Assembly (NCBI GenBank): GCA_945949035.1
Contig: CAMFDH010000086.1
Span: forward strand, 1-6,052
Reading direction: 5' to 3'
Length of the DNA: 6,052 nt
From: an uncultured Actinomyces sp.
GTDB lineage: Bacteria; Actinomycetota; Actinomycetes; Actinomycetales; Actinomycetaceae
The number at the start of each line of letters is the position of its first letter. Position 1 is the first letter of the stretch. The notes under the pieces were generated by a model. The model was not told the DNA's origin. It saw only the letters and a list, made by a program, of their open reading frames with translations, and made no database searches. Shown one piece after another: positions 1 to 5,238 of this stretch. The position numbers were made by a program, and so were the translations under genes.

Positions 1-522
1 AAGAGTGCCTACGAGGCCGAGGAGAAGCGTCTTGCGAGCCAGCAGCAGTCCGAGCTGCTGGTGGATTCCGTCCAGAACACCCAGATCCGACGGCTGATGG
101 ACATCATCGAAGGCCAGCAGCGAGGGCCCTCGGAGCCGATAAAGGGTGAGATCGTCGAGCAGCGCCGTGCGGCCCTCGACGCAGCTCCTCCGGTCTCCCC
201 TCAGGCGGCCTCCGAGCGCCGCCCGCACCTGATCACCGTCAACATCAAGGACGAAGAGCAGAACGAAGAGCAGAACGAAACGTACCTGACCGATGCTCAG
301 GCGGAGAGGCGCCGGTTGGCCGCTACGTACTACCTGCTCAAGAACGATCACGCGAAGCGCGGACTGAACCTGACCATGACGGCCTTCGCCGCGTCGGTGG
401 GGACCAACAAGGTCCGGATCAGCAGGGCCTGCACCGAGTTCCCGGAAGGATCCTTCAACGTCGAGGCGTACCGCGATGACGTTCTGGCGGAGGAGGGGGG
501 ACTCAGGGGGAACACCGGTTGA
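1..522 (+). CDS. C-terminal part of a protein with coiled-coil and helix-turn-helix-like segments (5' end outside window)
   Basis: The frame is open from base 1 to TGA at 520-522, giving 173 visible residues; the true start lies to the left. Visible residues 1-60 are Glu/Gln/Arg-rich and probably helical. Residues 60-95 are a Pro/Ala- and acid-rich linker containing a doubled EEQN unit. Residues 100-155 look like a DNA-binding unit: a basic helix (AERRRLAATYYLL), then TMTAFAASVGTNKVRISRAC at 125-144, with the helix-turn-glycine-helix pattern of an HTH. The family is not certain. Streptomyces plasmids often encode DUF2637 membrane proteins with a cytoplasmic HTH-like tail, and this tail could belong to one, but no membrane part is visible to support that. 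It is convergent with gntR and ends 18 nt before a strong hairpin. The coding call is firm; the function is not. Confidence 0.8.
   Translation, partial: KSAYEAEEKRLASQQQSELLVDSVQNTQIRRLMDIIEGQQRGPSEPIKGEIVEQRRAALDAAPPVSPQAASERRPHLITVNIKDEEQNEEQNETYLTDAQAERRRLAATYYLLKNDHAKRGLNLTMTAFAASVGTNKVRISRACTEFPEGSFNVEAYRDDVLAEEGGLRGNTG
253..276 (+). repeat. two tandem copies of a 12-bp unit inside the left-end gene
   Basis: GAAGAGCAGAAC occurs twice in tandem (253-264 and 265-276), encoding EEQN-EEQN in the linker between the helical part and the HTH-like part. It is in frame and probably a slippage duplication that changes linker length without breaking the gene. Confidence 0.85.
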
Positions 523-540
523 AGATCTTCCCCAGCGCAC

Positions 541-578
541 CGAAGGGCAGGAACGCCACCTCGCGTTCCTGCCCTTCG
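541..578 (+). terminator. strong stem-loop, terminator of the left-end gene
   Basis: The arms CGAAGGGCAGGAACGC (541-556) and GCGTTCCTGCCCTTCG (563-578) are perfectly complementary over 16 bp, with a 6-base CACCTC loop. It starts 18 nt after the stop codon at 522. No clear T-run follows on this strand, which is common for actinomycete terminators. It may also act as a backstop for leftward transcripts that read through the hairpin at 637-671. Confidence 0.8.
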
Positions 579-636
579 TCGTAATGTGATCAAGGCGTCG
601 CCTGCTGTCACACGTATGGCGCACAATGTCATGGGA

Positions 637-671
637 AAGGGCCCCGCACGCTGCCTTCGTGCGGGGCCCTT
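637..671 (-). terminator. stem-loop terminator of gntR
   Basis: AAGGGCCCCGCACG (637-650) pairs perfectly with CGTGCGGGGCCCTT (658-671) around a 7-base loop. Read leftward it begins 20 nt after the gntR stop codon, and the descending arm ends in TTT, so it fits an intrinsic terminator for gntR. With the hairpin at 541-578 it separates two convergent transcripts. Confidence 0.8.
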
Positions 672-691
672 CGCTGGAGAGGTGTGTCAGC

Positions 692-1483
692 TCACGCCGA
701 CATCTTCCCCCGGTGAACGACGGGCTGCGAGCCTTCGTTGACCTTCACGGCCGCCTCGATGGTACGACCGTCGTCGAGGTAGACCATGCGCAGGGTCTGG
801 GTCACGACGGCGAACTTCCCCGACAGCTCCAGGAGCTGCTTCTCCCAGTCGTGTGCGATCCGGGAGGTGTCCAGCTCGATGTACTCCTCCTGGGTCTGCT
901 CCAGGGCGTAGACGGCTGCCTCACGCGCCCCACCCGGAATGTTCTCCTTCTCTCCCAGCTCAGGGGCCGCCTCGTAGGCGAACGGCGGGTAGTAGCTGTC
1001 GCTGTAGGCGATGGGGCGGTTGTGGCGGCGGGTGACCCGGCGGCGGAACATCACCTCGCTGCCGGGCTCCACGTTGAGCGCCTGCGCGATGTGCTCCGGG
1101 CACTCGACCGTGTGAGCCTCCAGCACCTCGCAGGTCTCCCCGTCGGGAAGGATCTTGCCGGTGGTGCGGAGGGTCGCCACGCGGTCGCCCAGCGACGGCA
1201 CAACGGAAAACCGCTCGGCGACGACGGGGGGCTGATTGCCGTTGGCGATGAGCAGACCTTCGGCGAGGAGGGCCTGCATGGCCTTCTCGATCGTCGGCCG
1301 AGTGGTGTTGTGCTTGGTCGCAAGTTCCCGGCTCGGCGGCAGGGAGCATCCAGGGGTGTAGCCCTTGGCTCCCGCGATGATCTTGTCCCGGTAGACCCCG
1401 GCGATCACGCGGAACTTCGACGGGTTGTTCTGGTTGTCCCGGTACGGACCCGTAATATTGCGGGTCGTCGGTTCATTTTCCAC
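692..1483 (-). CDS. GntR/HutC-family transcriptional repressor, probable master regulator of this locus
   Basis: The product has 263 residues. Residues 25-80 form the winged HTH: YRDKIIAG, then the GntR signature LPPSRELA (48-55), then TRPTIEKAMQALLAEGLL. Residues about 110-255 match the UTRA ligand-binding domain of the HutC subfamily, with FRRRVTRRHNRPIAYSDSYYP followed by alternating strands and helices. KorSA and TraR, which repress transfer genes of Streptomyces plasmids, belong to this broad group; the effector cannot be told from sequence. The frame is open upstream to an ATG at 1594, but GTG at 1481-1483 is chosen because GGAGG lies 6 nt before it. The longer start would also put both palindromes and the intergenic region inside the gene, and its extra residues (TGLCQGVTRENAS...) are not GntR-like. 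It is divergent from the membrane/wall operon, which fits autoregulation plus control of the neighbour. Confidence 0.93.
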   Translation of the reverse strand: MENEPTTRNITGPYRDNQNNPSKFRVIAGVYRDKIIAGAKGYTPGCSLPPSRELATKHNTTRPTIEKAMQALLAEGLLIANGNQPPVVAERFSVVPSLGDRVATLRTTGKILPDGETCEVLEAHTVECPEHIAQALNVEPGSEVMFRRRVTRRHNRPIAYSDSYYPPFAYEAAPELGEKENIPGGAREAAVYALEQTQEEYIELDTSRIAHDWEKQLLELSGKFAVVTQTLRMVYLDDGRTIEAAVKVNEGSQPVVHRGKMSA

Positions 1484-1489
1484 TTTGAT

Positions 1490-1494
1490 CCTCC
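1490..1494 (-). promoter_or_regulatory. ribosome binding site that fixes the gntR start
   Basis: GGAGG on the minus strand, 6 nt before GTG 1483. It is the only strong Shine-Dalgarno near any candidate start in this frame and decides for the 263-residue product over the longer open frame. Confidence 0.8.
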
Positions 1495-1502
1495 AACTTT
1501 CC

Positions 1503-1531
1503 TTGTGGCCTAGGCCATCAGACGGTAGTGT
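1503..1531 (+). promoter_or_regulatory. candidate promoter of the membrane/cell-wall operon
   Basis: TTGTGG (1503-1508) and TAGTGT (1526-1531) are separated by 17 nt. The -10 is close to the Streptomyces vegetative TAGRRT form; the -35 matches TTGACR at four positions. The palindrome at 1506-1517 covers the end of the -35 and the start of the spacer, where a bound repressor would block RNA polymerase. It would give an untranslated leader of roughly 90 nt before ATG 1630. No transcript start is known, so this is a prediction. Confidence 0.45.
1506..1517. promoter_or_regulatory. operator candidate A: perfect 12-bp palindrome TGGCCTAGGCCA
   Basis: The sequence equals its own reverse complement. 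It lies 23 nt upstream of the gntR GTG and overlaps the -35 of the candidate rightward promoter. The same 12 bases recur exactly at 5062-5073, and with one mismatch at 1572-1583. By eye, the only two CTAG tetranucleotides in the window are in the two exact copies. Binding by the GntR protein is inferred from position and repetition; GntR dimers bind short palindromes. Confidence 0.65.
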
Positions 1532-1565
1532 CGTCCATTGAGACGGCGAGGCGTTTTCCCTCGTC

Positions 1566-1594
1566 ACCCCTTGGCATAGGCCAGTGTAAGTCAA
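1566..1594 (-). promoter_or_regulatory. candidate gntR promoter
   Basis: Read leftward, TTGACT (1594-1589) is a good -35 and is followed after 17 nt by AGGGGT (1571-1566), a poor -10. The spacer contains the degenerate palindrome at 1572-1583, so a repressor there would shut off its own gene. The weak -10 keeps confidence low. Confidence 0.35.
1572..1583. promoter_or_regulatory. operator candidate B: TGGCATAGGCCA (11/12 match)
   Basis: It differs from copies A and C at one base (A for C at the fifth position). The match to copy C extends outward: both read CCTTGGCNTAGGCCA. Its centre is 66 bp from that of copy A, inside the divergent control region and within the candidate gntR promoter. Confidence 0.6.
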
Positions 1595-1629
1595 GCTTCA
1601 CGCTGGCCCCACCCCTGTGAGTCAGGACT

Positions 1630-3054
1630 ATGAGCGATAACGACTGGTGGACCAACCGGAACGGCGATGAACAGGCTTCCGCCAACGCCTCGGACATGAC
1701 CAATCAGTCCGTCCTCGTAGGAACCGCATTCCCGGGATCCACCGAAACGAACGCAGCACGGCAGGGCTTTCTTCCCCCTCCCGCACACACCTGGGGATCG
1801 GGTAGCGAAGCCGACCCCTTCCTTGCGCAGCACCCCGCACACGGACCCAAGGGTGAGGTCAACACGCCCGAAGAGGCCGCTGAGCTGGAGAAGCGCAAGA
1901 AGGCGGACGAGTCGGAGAAGGCCAAGGGGAAGCCCGAGAGGAAGTCCGCCCCTTCGGTCCCCCCAATGCCCGCCCAGGCGCCGACCATCGGCGTGCCGGA
2001 GAAGGAGGAAGAGGGCAAAAGTGAGGCTTCGCAGGGCGTCAAGGCACTGCTGAAGGTTTTCAAGGGCAAGAAGGCCGGGGCCATCAAGATCAGCACCAAG
2101 TCGGTCGAGGAAGCCACGAAGAAGGCCGCCGAAGTCCGCGAGGAAACCGTCGCCGAGGCGAAGAAGGCCCGCGAAGAAGCGGAGAAGGCGCTCGCCGGGG
2201 CTCAGCAGAACGCGGACTACCTGGCAGAGCAGGGATCGAAAGCCCACCCCCGGGAGGCCAAGGCCGCCCGGAAGGCACTAAGGGGTGCACGGAAGGCGCA
2301 CAACAAGGCCGTCCGCGAGGAATCCCTTACCTGCAAGGAGGCCGAGCAGGCTGAGAAAGCCGCCGTCAAGGAAGCCCAGCGGGCGGCGGACGAGGCCCGG
2401 AAAGAGGAGGTCAAGCAGGCTCGCCAGGACATGAGGGAAGGCGTGATCAACACGGTTGCACCCCCGGACGGCGGCGTCCGAACTGTGGCCGCGTCCGTGT
2501 CCTCGAAGATCACCGGCTCCAGTGGCTGGTCCTACCTCTGGCCCCTCGCTGCCGCCTGGGCGATCCCGGTGACCTTCCCCGTCGCCCTGCTCGACCGCGT
2601 AGTCATGGTTTTCGGCTCTCCGCGCCCCCTCTCGGGTACCGAACGGATGGACTGGAACCTGTTGCACGGCCCGGGGAGGTGGTTCGGAGACGTCATCGAT
2701 GCTCACGTTGCCGCTGGTGACGTGGCCCGCCTGGTCACCCTGTGCGCTGTGGGAGCCGTTCCGGTGCTCTTCGCTCAGCTGGGCGACCGGATCGCCCGCC
2801 GGGGCCTGCGCAAGGCGCTCGGCTGGTTGGCGTACGGCTTCCCCGTCTTCTTCATCTGCATGCCCTCGTACTTCGACTCTCTGGGATTCCACAGCGCCGA
2901 CGACCTGTACGTGACCACGCTGGCCGCGAGTTCCCTGTGGGGTTTCGCGTACAGCCGTACCATCGATCCGGGCTTCACCCGGGTTGTTTTCCGTCTCCCT
3001 CTCGCGGCCGTGATTGTAGGACTCGGCCTCACCGCCCCTGGAGCAGCCTTCTAA
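1630..3054 (+). CDS. large coiled-coil, multi-pass membrane protein of unknown family
   Basis: This 474-residue product has three parts. Residues 1-80 are polar, probably disordered, and Pro/Gly/Asn-rich. Residues 80-275 are dominated by Ala, Lys, Glu and Arg and predicted to be mostly helical or coiled coil, especially 155-270 (repeated EEA/KKA/REA units), with a Pro-rich break at about 107-123. Residues 300-474 hold about four or five hydrophobic segments (302-328, 362-383, 398-412, 426-442, 451-472), and the chain ends inside or just after the last. There is no N-terminal signal, so the coiled coil is probably cytoplasmic. I see no ATPase or enzyme motif. The ribosome site is weak (AGGA just before ATG), and no better in-frame start is visible. 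The next gene overlaps by 1 nt, implying translational coupling and perhaps complex formation. The build (cytoplasmic rod plus membrane anchor) recalls Streptomyces plasmid spread (Spd) proteins, but I cannot assign it to a named family. Confidence 0.88.
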   Translation: MSDNDWWTNRNGDEQASANASDMTNQSVLVGTAFPGSTETNAARQGFLPPPAHTWGSGSEADPFLAQHPAHGPKGEVNTPEEAAELEKRKKADESEKAKGKPERKSAPSVPPMPAQAPTIGVPEKEEEGKSEASQGVKALLKVFKGKKAGAIKISTKSVEEATKKAAEVREETVAEAKKAREEAEKALAGAQQNADYLAEQGSKAHPREAKAARKALRGARKAHNKAVREESLTCKEAEQAEKAAVKEAQRAADEARKEEVKQARQDMREGVINTVAPPDGGVRTVAASVSSKITGSSGWSYLWPLAAAWAIPVTFPVALLDRVVMVFGSPRPLSGTERMDWNLLHGPGRWFGDVIDAHVAAGDVARLVTLCAVGAVPVLFAQLGDRIARRGLRKALGWLAYGFPVFFICMPSYFDSLGFHSADDLYVTTLAASSLWGFAYSRTIDPGFTRVVFRLPLAAVIVGLGLTAPGAAF

Positions 3055-3584
3055 TGTTCGAGATCATGCTTGCCGCCATCCCCCAGAACCCTTCCATTCC
3101 GGACGGTAAGGGCAACATCACTGCTCTGGGTGTGGCTCTGGCGTTCCTGTTCATCGGCTGGTTCATGGCGAAGCACGAGTTCCTTCTCTACGGACCGAAG
3201 GCTATGGAGAAGCTGAACAAGAACCGAGACTGGGTGTCCTTCATCAGTTTCCTCATCGGCTTCACCGGAATCACCGTTCTGATCGGCGCACCGCGATCCG
3301 GTCTCGGATTCTTCTCCGTCATCATCGACGCCCCCCAGAGCTTCTTCCTGTTCCTCGGCGAGACCGCCATCGGTGCGGCCATCGGAATGTGGTTCGTCTG
3401 CCTGGCCATCACCCTCGTCACCCTGAAGAAGGCCATGAAGGACAAGGGCGACTCGATCAAGGACATGAAGATGGGCGGCCTCTGCGCCTTCGCCTTCCCG
3501 CTCGGTGGGATGCCCTTCACCTGGGTCTCCACCACCATCGCCAACAGCGTCGTCGAGCTGATGAACGGTATCCCGACCGCCTGA
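3054..3584 (+). CDS. small multi-pass membrane protein, partner of the coiled-coil protein
   Basis: ATG 3054 shares its A with the TAA stop of the previous gene (TAATG), a typical coupled start. The 176-residue product has about four hydrophobic segments: 23-39 (ALGVALAFLFIGWFMA), 61-79, 96-123 and 141-164. A basic loop with KAMEKLNKNRD lies at 49-59 and a charged loop KKAMKDKGDSIKDMK at 125-139. The first 20 residues are mildly hydrophobic and then Pro/Asn-rich. No catalytic motif is visible and I do not recognise the family. Stop at 3584 and an AAGGAG site lead directly into the transglycosylase gene, so it probably belongs to the same membrane assembly as its neighbours. A holin-like or mating-channel role is conceivable but not supported by any motif. 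Confidence 0.88.
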   Translation: MFEIMLAAIPQNPSIPDGKGNITALGVALAFLFIGWFMAKHEFLLYGPKAMEKLNKNRDWVSFISFLIGFTGITVLIGAPRSGLGFFSVIIDAPQSFFLFLGETAIGAAIGMWFVCLAITLVTLKKAMKDKGDSIKDMKMGGLCAFAFPLGGMPFTWVSTTIANSVVELMNGIPTA

Positions 3585-3601
3585 CCGAGAAGGAGTCCTT
3601 C

Positions 3602-4105
3602 GTGAAATCGCGGAAGGGCACCGGGGTCGTCGTTGCCTTCGTAGGGTTCGCCTCGCTGGGGATCATCGGATCAGCTGTCAATAGCTTCCTCCCTCAGCAG
3701 GCGAACGCCTCGGCCGAGTCCCGGATAAACGGAAAGCCCGCCAGTAACAAGCAGCTCGACGGTTGGATTCGAGAAGCCCTCAAGGTGATGTCCCAAGAGA
3801 ACATCCCAGGAACCTACGAGGGCGTTCATCGGAACATCATCCGAGAGTCCGGAGGTAACCCCTCCATCTGCAACCACACAGACATCAACGCACGCAACGG
3901 AATCCCCTCATGCGGTCTGCTCCAAGTCATTCCCCCGACCTTCGAGGCGCACAAGCTCCCCCAGTCCGCTTATGACCAGGCCGGAGTGACCGCCGACGCC
4001 GACGACCGTTTCGACCCGGTGGCCAACATCGTTACTGCATGCGCCTACGCCTGGAGCCGATACCCGGGGAAGGGCGGAATTGACGGAATCAACGAAGCCT
4101 ACTGA
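3602..4105 (+). CDS. exported SLT-type lytic transglycosylase
   Basis: It would cleave the MurNAc-GlcNAc glycan bonds of peptidoglycan outside the membrane. GTG 3602 is chosen because AAGGAG lies 6 nt upstream and because it puts a secretion signal at the N-terminus: KSRK at 2-5, a hydrophobic stretch at 7-29, and an ANA cleavage motif at 34-36. The mature part of about 130 residues is a compact goose-lysozyme/SLT fold. Catalytic Glu82 sits in IIRESGGNP, DINARNGIP follows at 94-102, GLLQVIPPTF spans 105-114, and DPVANIVTACAYAW (138-151) forms the last core helix. These are the standard landmarks of actinobacterial SLT domains. Cys90, Cys104 and Cys147 are notable in an exported protein. Small transglycosylases of this kind accompany conjugation (VirB1-like) and phage systems; the operon context favours the former. 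Confidence 0.92.
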   Translation: MKSRKGTGVVVAFVGFASLGIIGSAVNSFLPQQANASAESRINGKPASNKQLDGWIREALKVMSQENIPGTYEGVHRNIIRESGGNPSICNHTDINARNGIPSCGLLQVIPPTFEAHKLPQSAYDQAGVTADADDRFDPVANIVTACAYAWSRYPGKGGIDGINEAY

Positions 4106-4173
4106 ACGCCACCCAACGCGGTCCCACGCCGGAGGCCGCTACAGCACGTCTGACGAATCAGAGAGGAAAGAAG

Positions 4174-4449
4174 ATGAACGCCGTACCGGAGTACAGCGTC
4201 GTACTCGCCAATCACATCATCGCCGGAATTCTGTCCTGGACATCCATGCAGCGTGAAGGATTTCTCACCGAAGTGGAGAAGTTGGGGACTGACGCCCGCA
4301 CCCGCAACATTCGGCACGCTGGGGGGAGGGCCACCTGGGTCGCCGTCGGCGACTACCACATGACCTACACGGCGGACCCGGACAGTCGAACCATCACAGT
4401 GGTTGCCGCCATCCCCTGCCTGCACAAGAAGCGGACGTGTCTGGCATGA
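4174..4449 (+). CDS. 91-residue protein of unknown function, weakly RelE/ParE-like
   Basis: ATG 4174 has GAGG 7 nt upstream and follows the transglycosylase gene by 68 nt. The stop overlaps the M23 peptidase start by 4 nt (ATGA), so the two are translationally coupled. The product appears soluble, with no signal peptide. Two helical stretches (about 8-42) precede RATWVAVGDYHMTYTADPDSRTITVVAAIP (52-81), which reads as three beta strands. The helix-helix-strands order and the GDYxxxY...RTITVV run recall RelE/ParE-superfamily toxins. However, the usual C-terminal basic or His catalytic residues are not evident and there is no antitoxin-like partner. I therefore treat the resemblance as a structural hint only. 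A cytoplasmic protein between two exported wall hydrolases might be a regulator or immunity-type factor; that is speculation. Confidence 0.75.
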   Translation: MNAVPEYSVVLANHIIAGILSWTSMQREGFLTEVEKLGTDARTRNIRHAGGRATWVAVGDYHMTYTADPDSRTITVVAAIPCLHKKRTCLA

Positions 4450-5036
4450 GGTTCCTCCGCAGGCCGCAAGCTCTCGCTGTGGGCGCCTTTTTAGGGATTG
4501 GGGCAGTCAACGCCGCCGCCAACGCGATCACCGGGGGGTACTTGCTCGAATCTGGAGGAGTGGCCTCCGCCCATGACGTCAGTCCCGTTTCGGGTCCCGT
4601 CCCCTTCGGTGACTGGTCCAGCCCCGTCAGCGTGGAACCGACCCTCAACTACGGAAAGTCCGGAGCCCTGTGGGCCTCCGGCAGCCACACAGGTATCGAC
4701 TTCCCCGTCTCGACGGGCACGATCATCCGGGCGGCCTCCTCGGGAACGGTGGTCTCCTCCGGAGACGGAGGATCGTACGGCAATCAGGTAGTCATTCAGC
4801 ACCAGCAGAACCTGTACAGCCAGTACGCCCACCTCTCGCGTCTCGACGTGAAGGCAGGTGACGAGGTTGAAGGAGGTCAGCCGATCGGTCTTTCCGGGTC
4901 GACCGGAAACTCCACCGGCCCGCACCTTCACTTCGAGGTCCGCACCAGCCCGAGCTACGGCTCGGACATCAACCCGACTCGTTTTGTCCGCCAGGGCTCC
5001 AGCGCGGTCAGTCTTATAGGTGCGGACGCCGCCTGA
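4446..5036 (+). CDS. exported M23 (LytM/lysostaphin-type) zinc endopeptidase
   Basis: It would hydrolyse peptide stems or cross-bridges of peptidoglycan, complementing the transglycosylase encoded upstream. The 196-residue product starts at the ATG overlapping the previous stop (ATGA, 4446-4449). A GTG 9 nt earlier is possible, but I prefer the coupled ATG. Residues 1-42 form a signal: RR at 5-6, a hydrophobic stretch from about 8 to 28, and a possible ASA cleavage at 40-42. The M23 domain covers about 75-180. Zinc ligands are His81 and Asp85 (HTGID) and His162 in GPHLHFE, with His129 (YAHL) and His160 as the catalytic-site histidines. All expected residues are present, so it should be active. 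Codon 16 is TTA (4491-4493), inside the signal peptide, so in Streptomyces translation could require the bldA tRNA. No clear terminator follows. Confidence 0.94.
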   Translation: MRFLRRPQALAVGAFLGIGAVNAAANAITGGYLLESGGVASAHDVSPVSGPVPFGDWSSPVSVEPTLNYGKSGALWASGSHTGIDFPVSTGTIIRAASSGTVVSSGDGGSYGNQVVIQHQQNLYSQYAHLSRLDVKAGDEVEGGQPIGLSGSTGNSTGPHLHFEVRTSPSYGSDINPTRFVRQGSSAVSLIGADAA

Positions 5037-5061
5037 GGGTGGATCCTTTCATGCGCAACCT

Positions 5062-5073
5062 TGGCCTAGGCCA
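5062..5073. promoter_or_regulatory. operator candidate C: second perfect TGGCCTAGGCCA palindrome
   Basis: It is identical to copy A, in the 107-nt gap between the M23 gene and the cysteine-rich microprotein gene, 70 nt before the latter's ATG. Similarity to copy A runs on as TGGCCTAGGCCATSAG. TTGGCC at 5061-5066 could be a -35, but no convincing -10 lies 16-18 nt downstream. Presence of the site suggests a separately controlled promoter for the zinc/hydrolase cluster under the same regulator. Confidence 0.6.
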
Positions 5074-5143
5074 TGAGTCCTGCAAGTAAGCGCGATGAAG
5101 TCATCAAATCCTCTCAACGTCAAAAAGAAGGAGAGATCTCCCC

Positions 5144-5236
5144 ATGTGCATCATGTGCGGCAGGAAGCCCTGCCAGTGCTGGACCCTCACCCCGCCCTCC
5201 CCTCTCCCGGCTGAGGAGCGGGGAGGCGAGAGGTAA
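5144..5236 (+). CDS. 30-residue cysteine-rich microprotein
   Basis: Translation is MCIMCGRKPCQCW followed by a Pro-rich then Glu/Arg/Gly-rich tail, ending at TAA 5236. Cys2-x2-Cys5 and Cys10-x-Cys12 give four cysteines in the first 12 residues, enough to bind one zinc ion or an iron-sulfur cluster. AAGGAGAG lies 8-10 nt before ATG 5144, and third codon positions are nearly all G or C, as expected for a real gene here. It ends 2 nt before the ATG of the zinc-ribbon gene, so translation is probably coupled. It could instead be a leader peptide controlling the next gene. I do not recognise a named family. A Met at codon 4 is an alternative start but would lose Cys2. Confidence 0.6.
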   Translation: MCIMCGRKPCQCWTLTPPSPLPAEERGGER

Positions 5237-5238
5237 GG

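Noticed and set aside
626..1513. Long rightward open frame of 295 codons opposite the GntR gene
   Set aside because: It is the antisense of a clear GntR/UTRA protein; its translation is Arg/Gly/Leu/Val-rich with no domain logic, as high-GC antisense frames usually are.
1484..1594. N-terminal extension of the GntR protein to ATG 1594
   Set aside because: It would cover both operator candidates and the promoters and has no ribosome site, whereas GTG 1483 has GGAGG at 6 nt.
2278..2892. Leftward 204-codon open frame opposite the coiled-coil membrane protein
   Set aside because: Composition is that of a shadow frame (His/Gly/Arg-rich), and the opposite strand has coherent coiled-coil and membrane segments.
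3389..3601. Upstream extension of the transglycosylase frame to ATG 3389
   Set aside because: The extra 71 residues are Arg/His/Gly-rich, overlap the membrane gene out of frame, and would bury the signal peptide; GTG 3602 has AAGGAG and exposes it.
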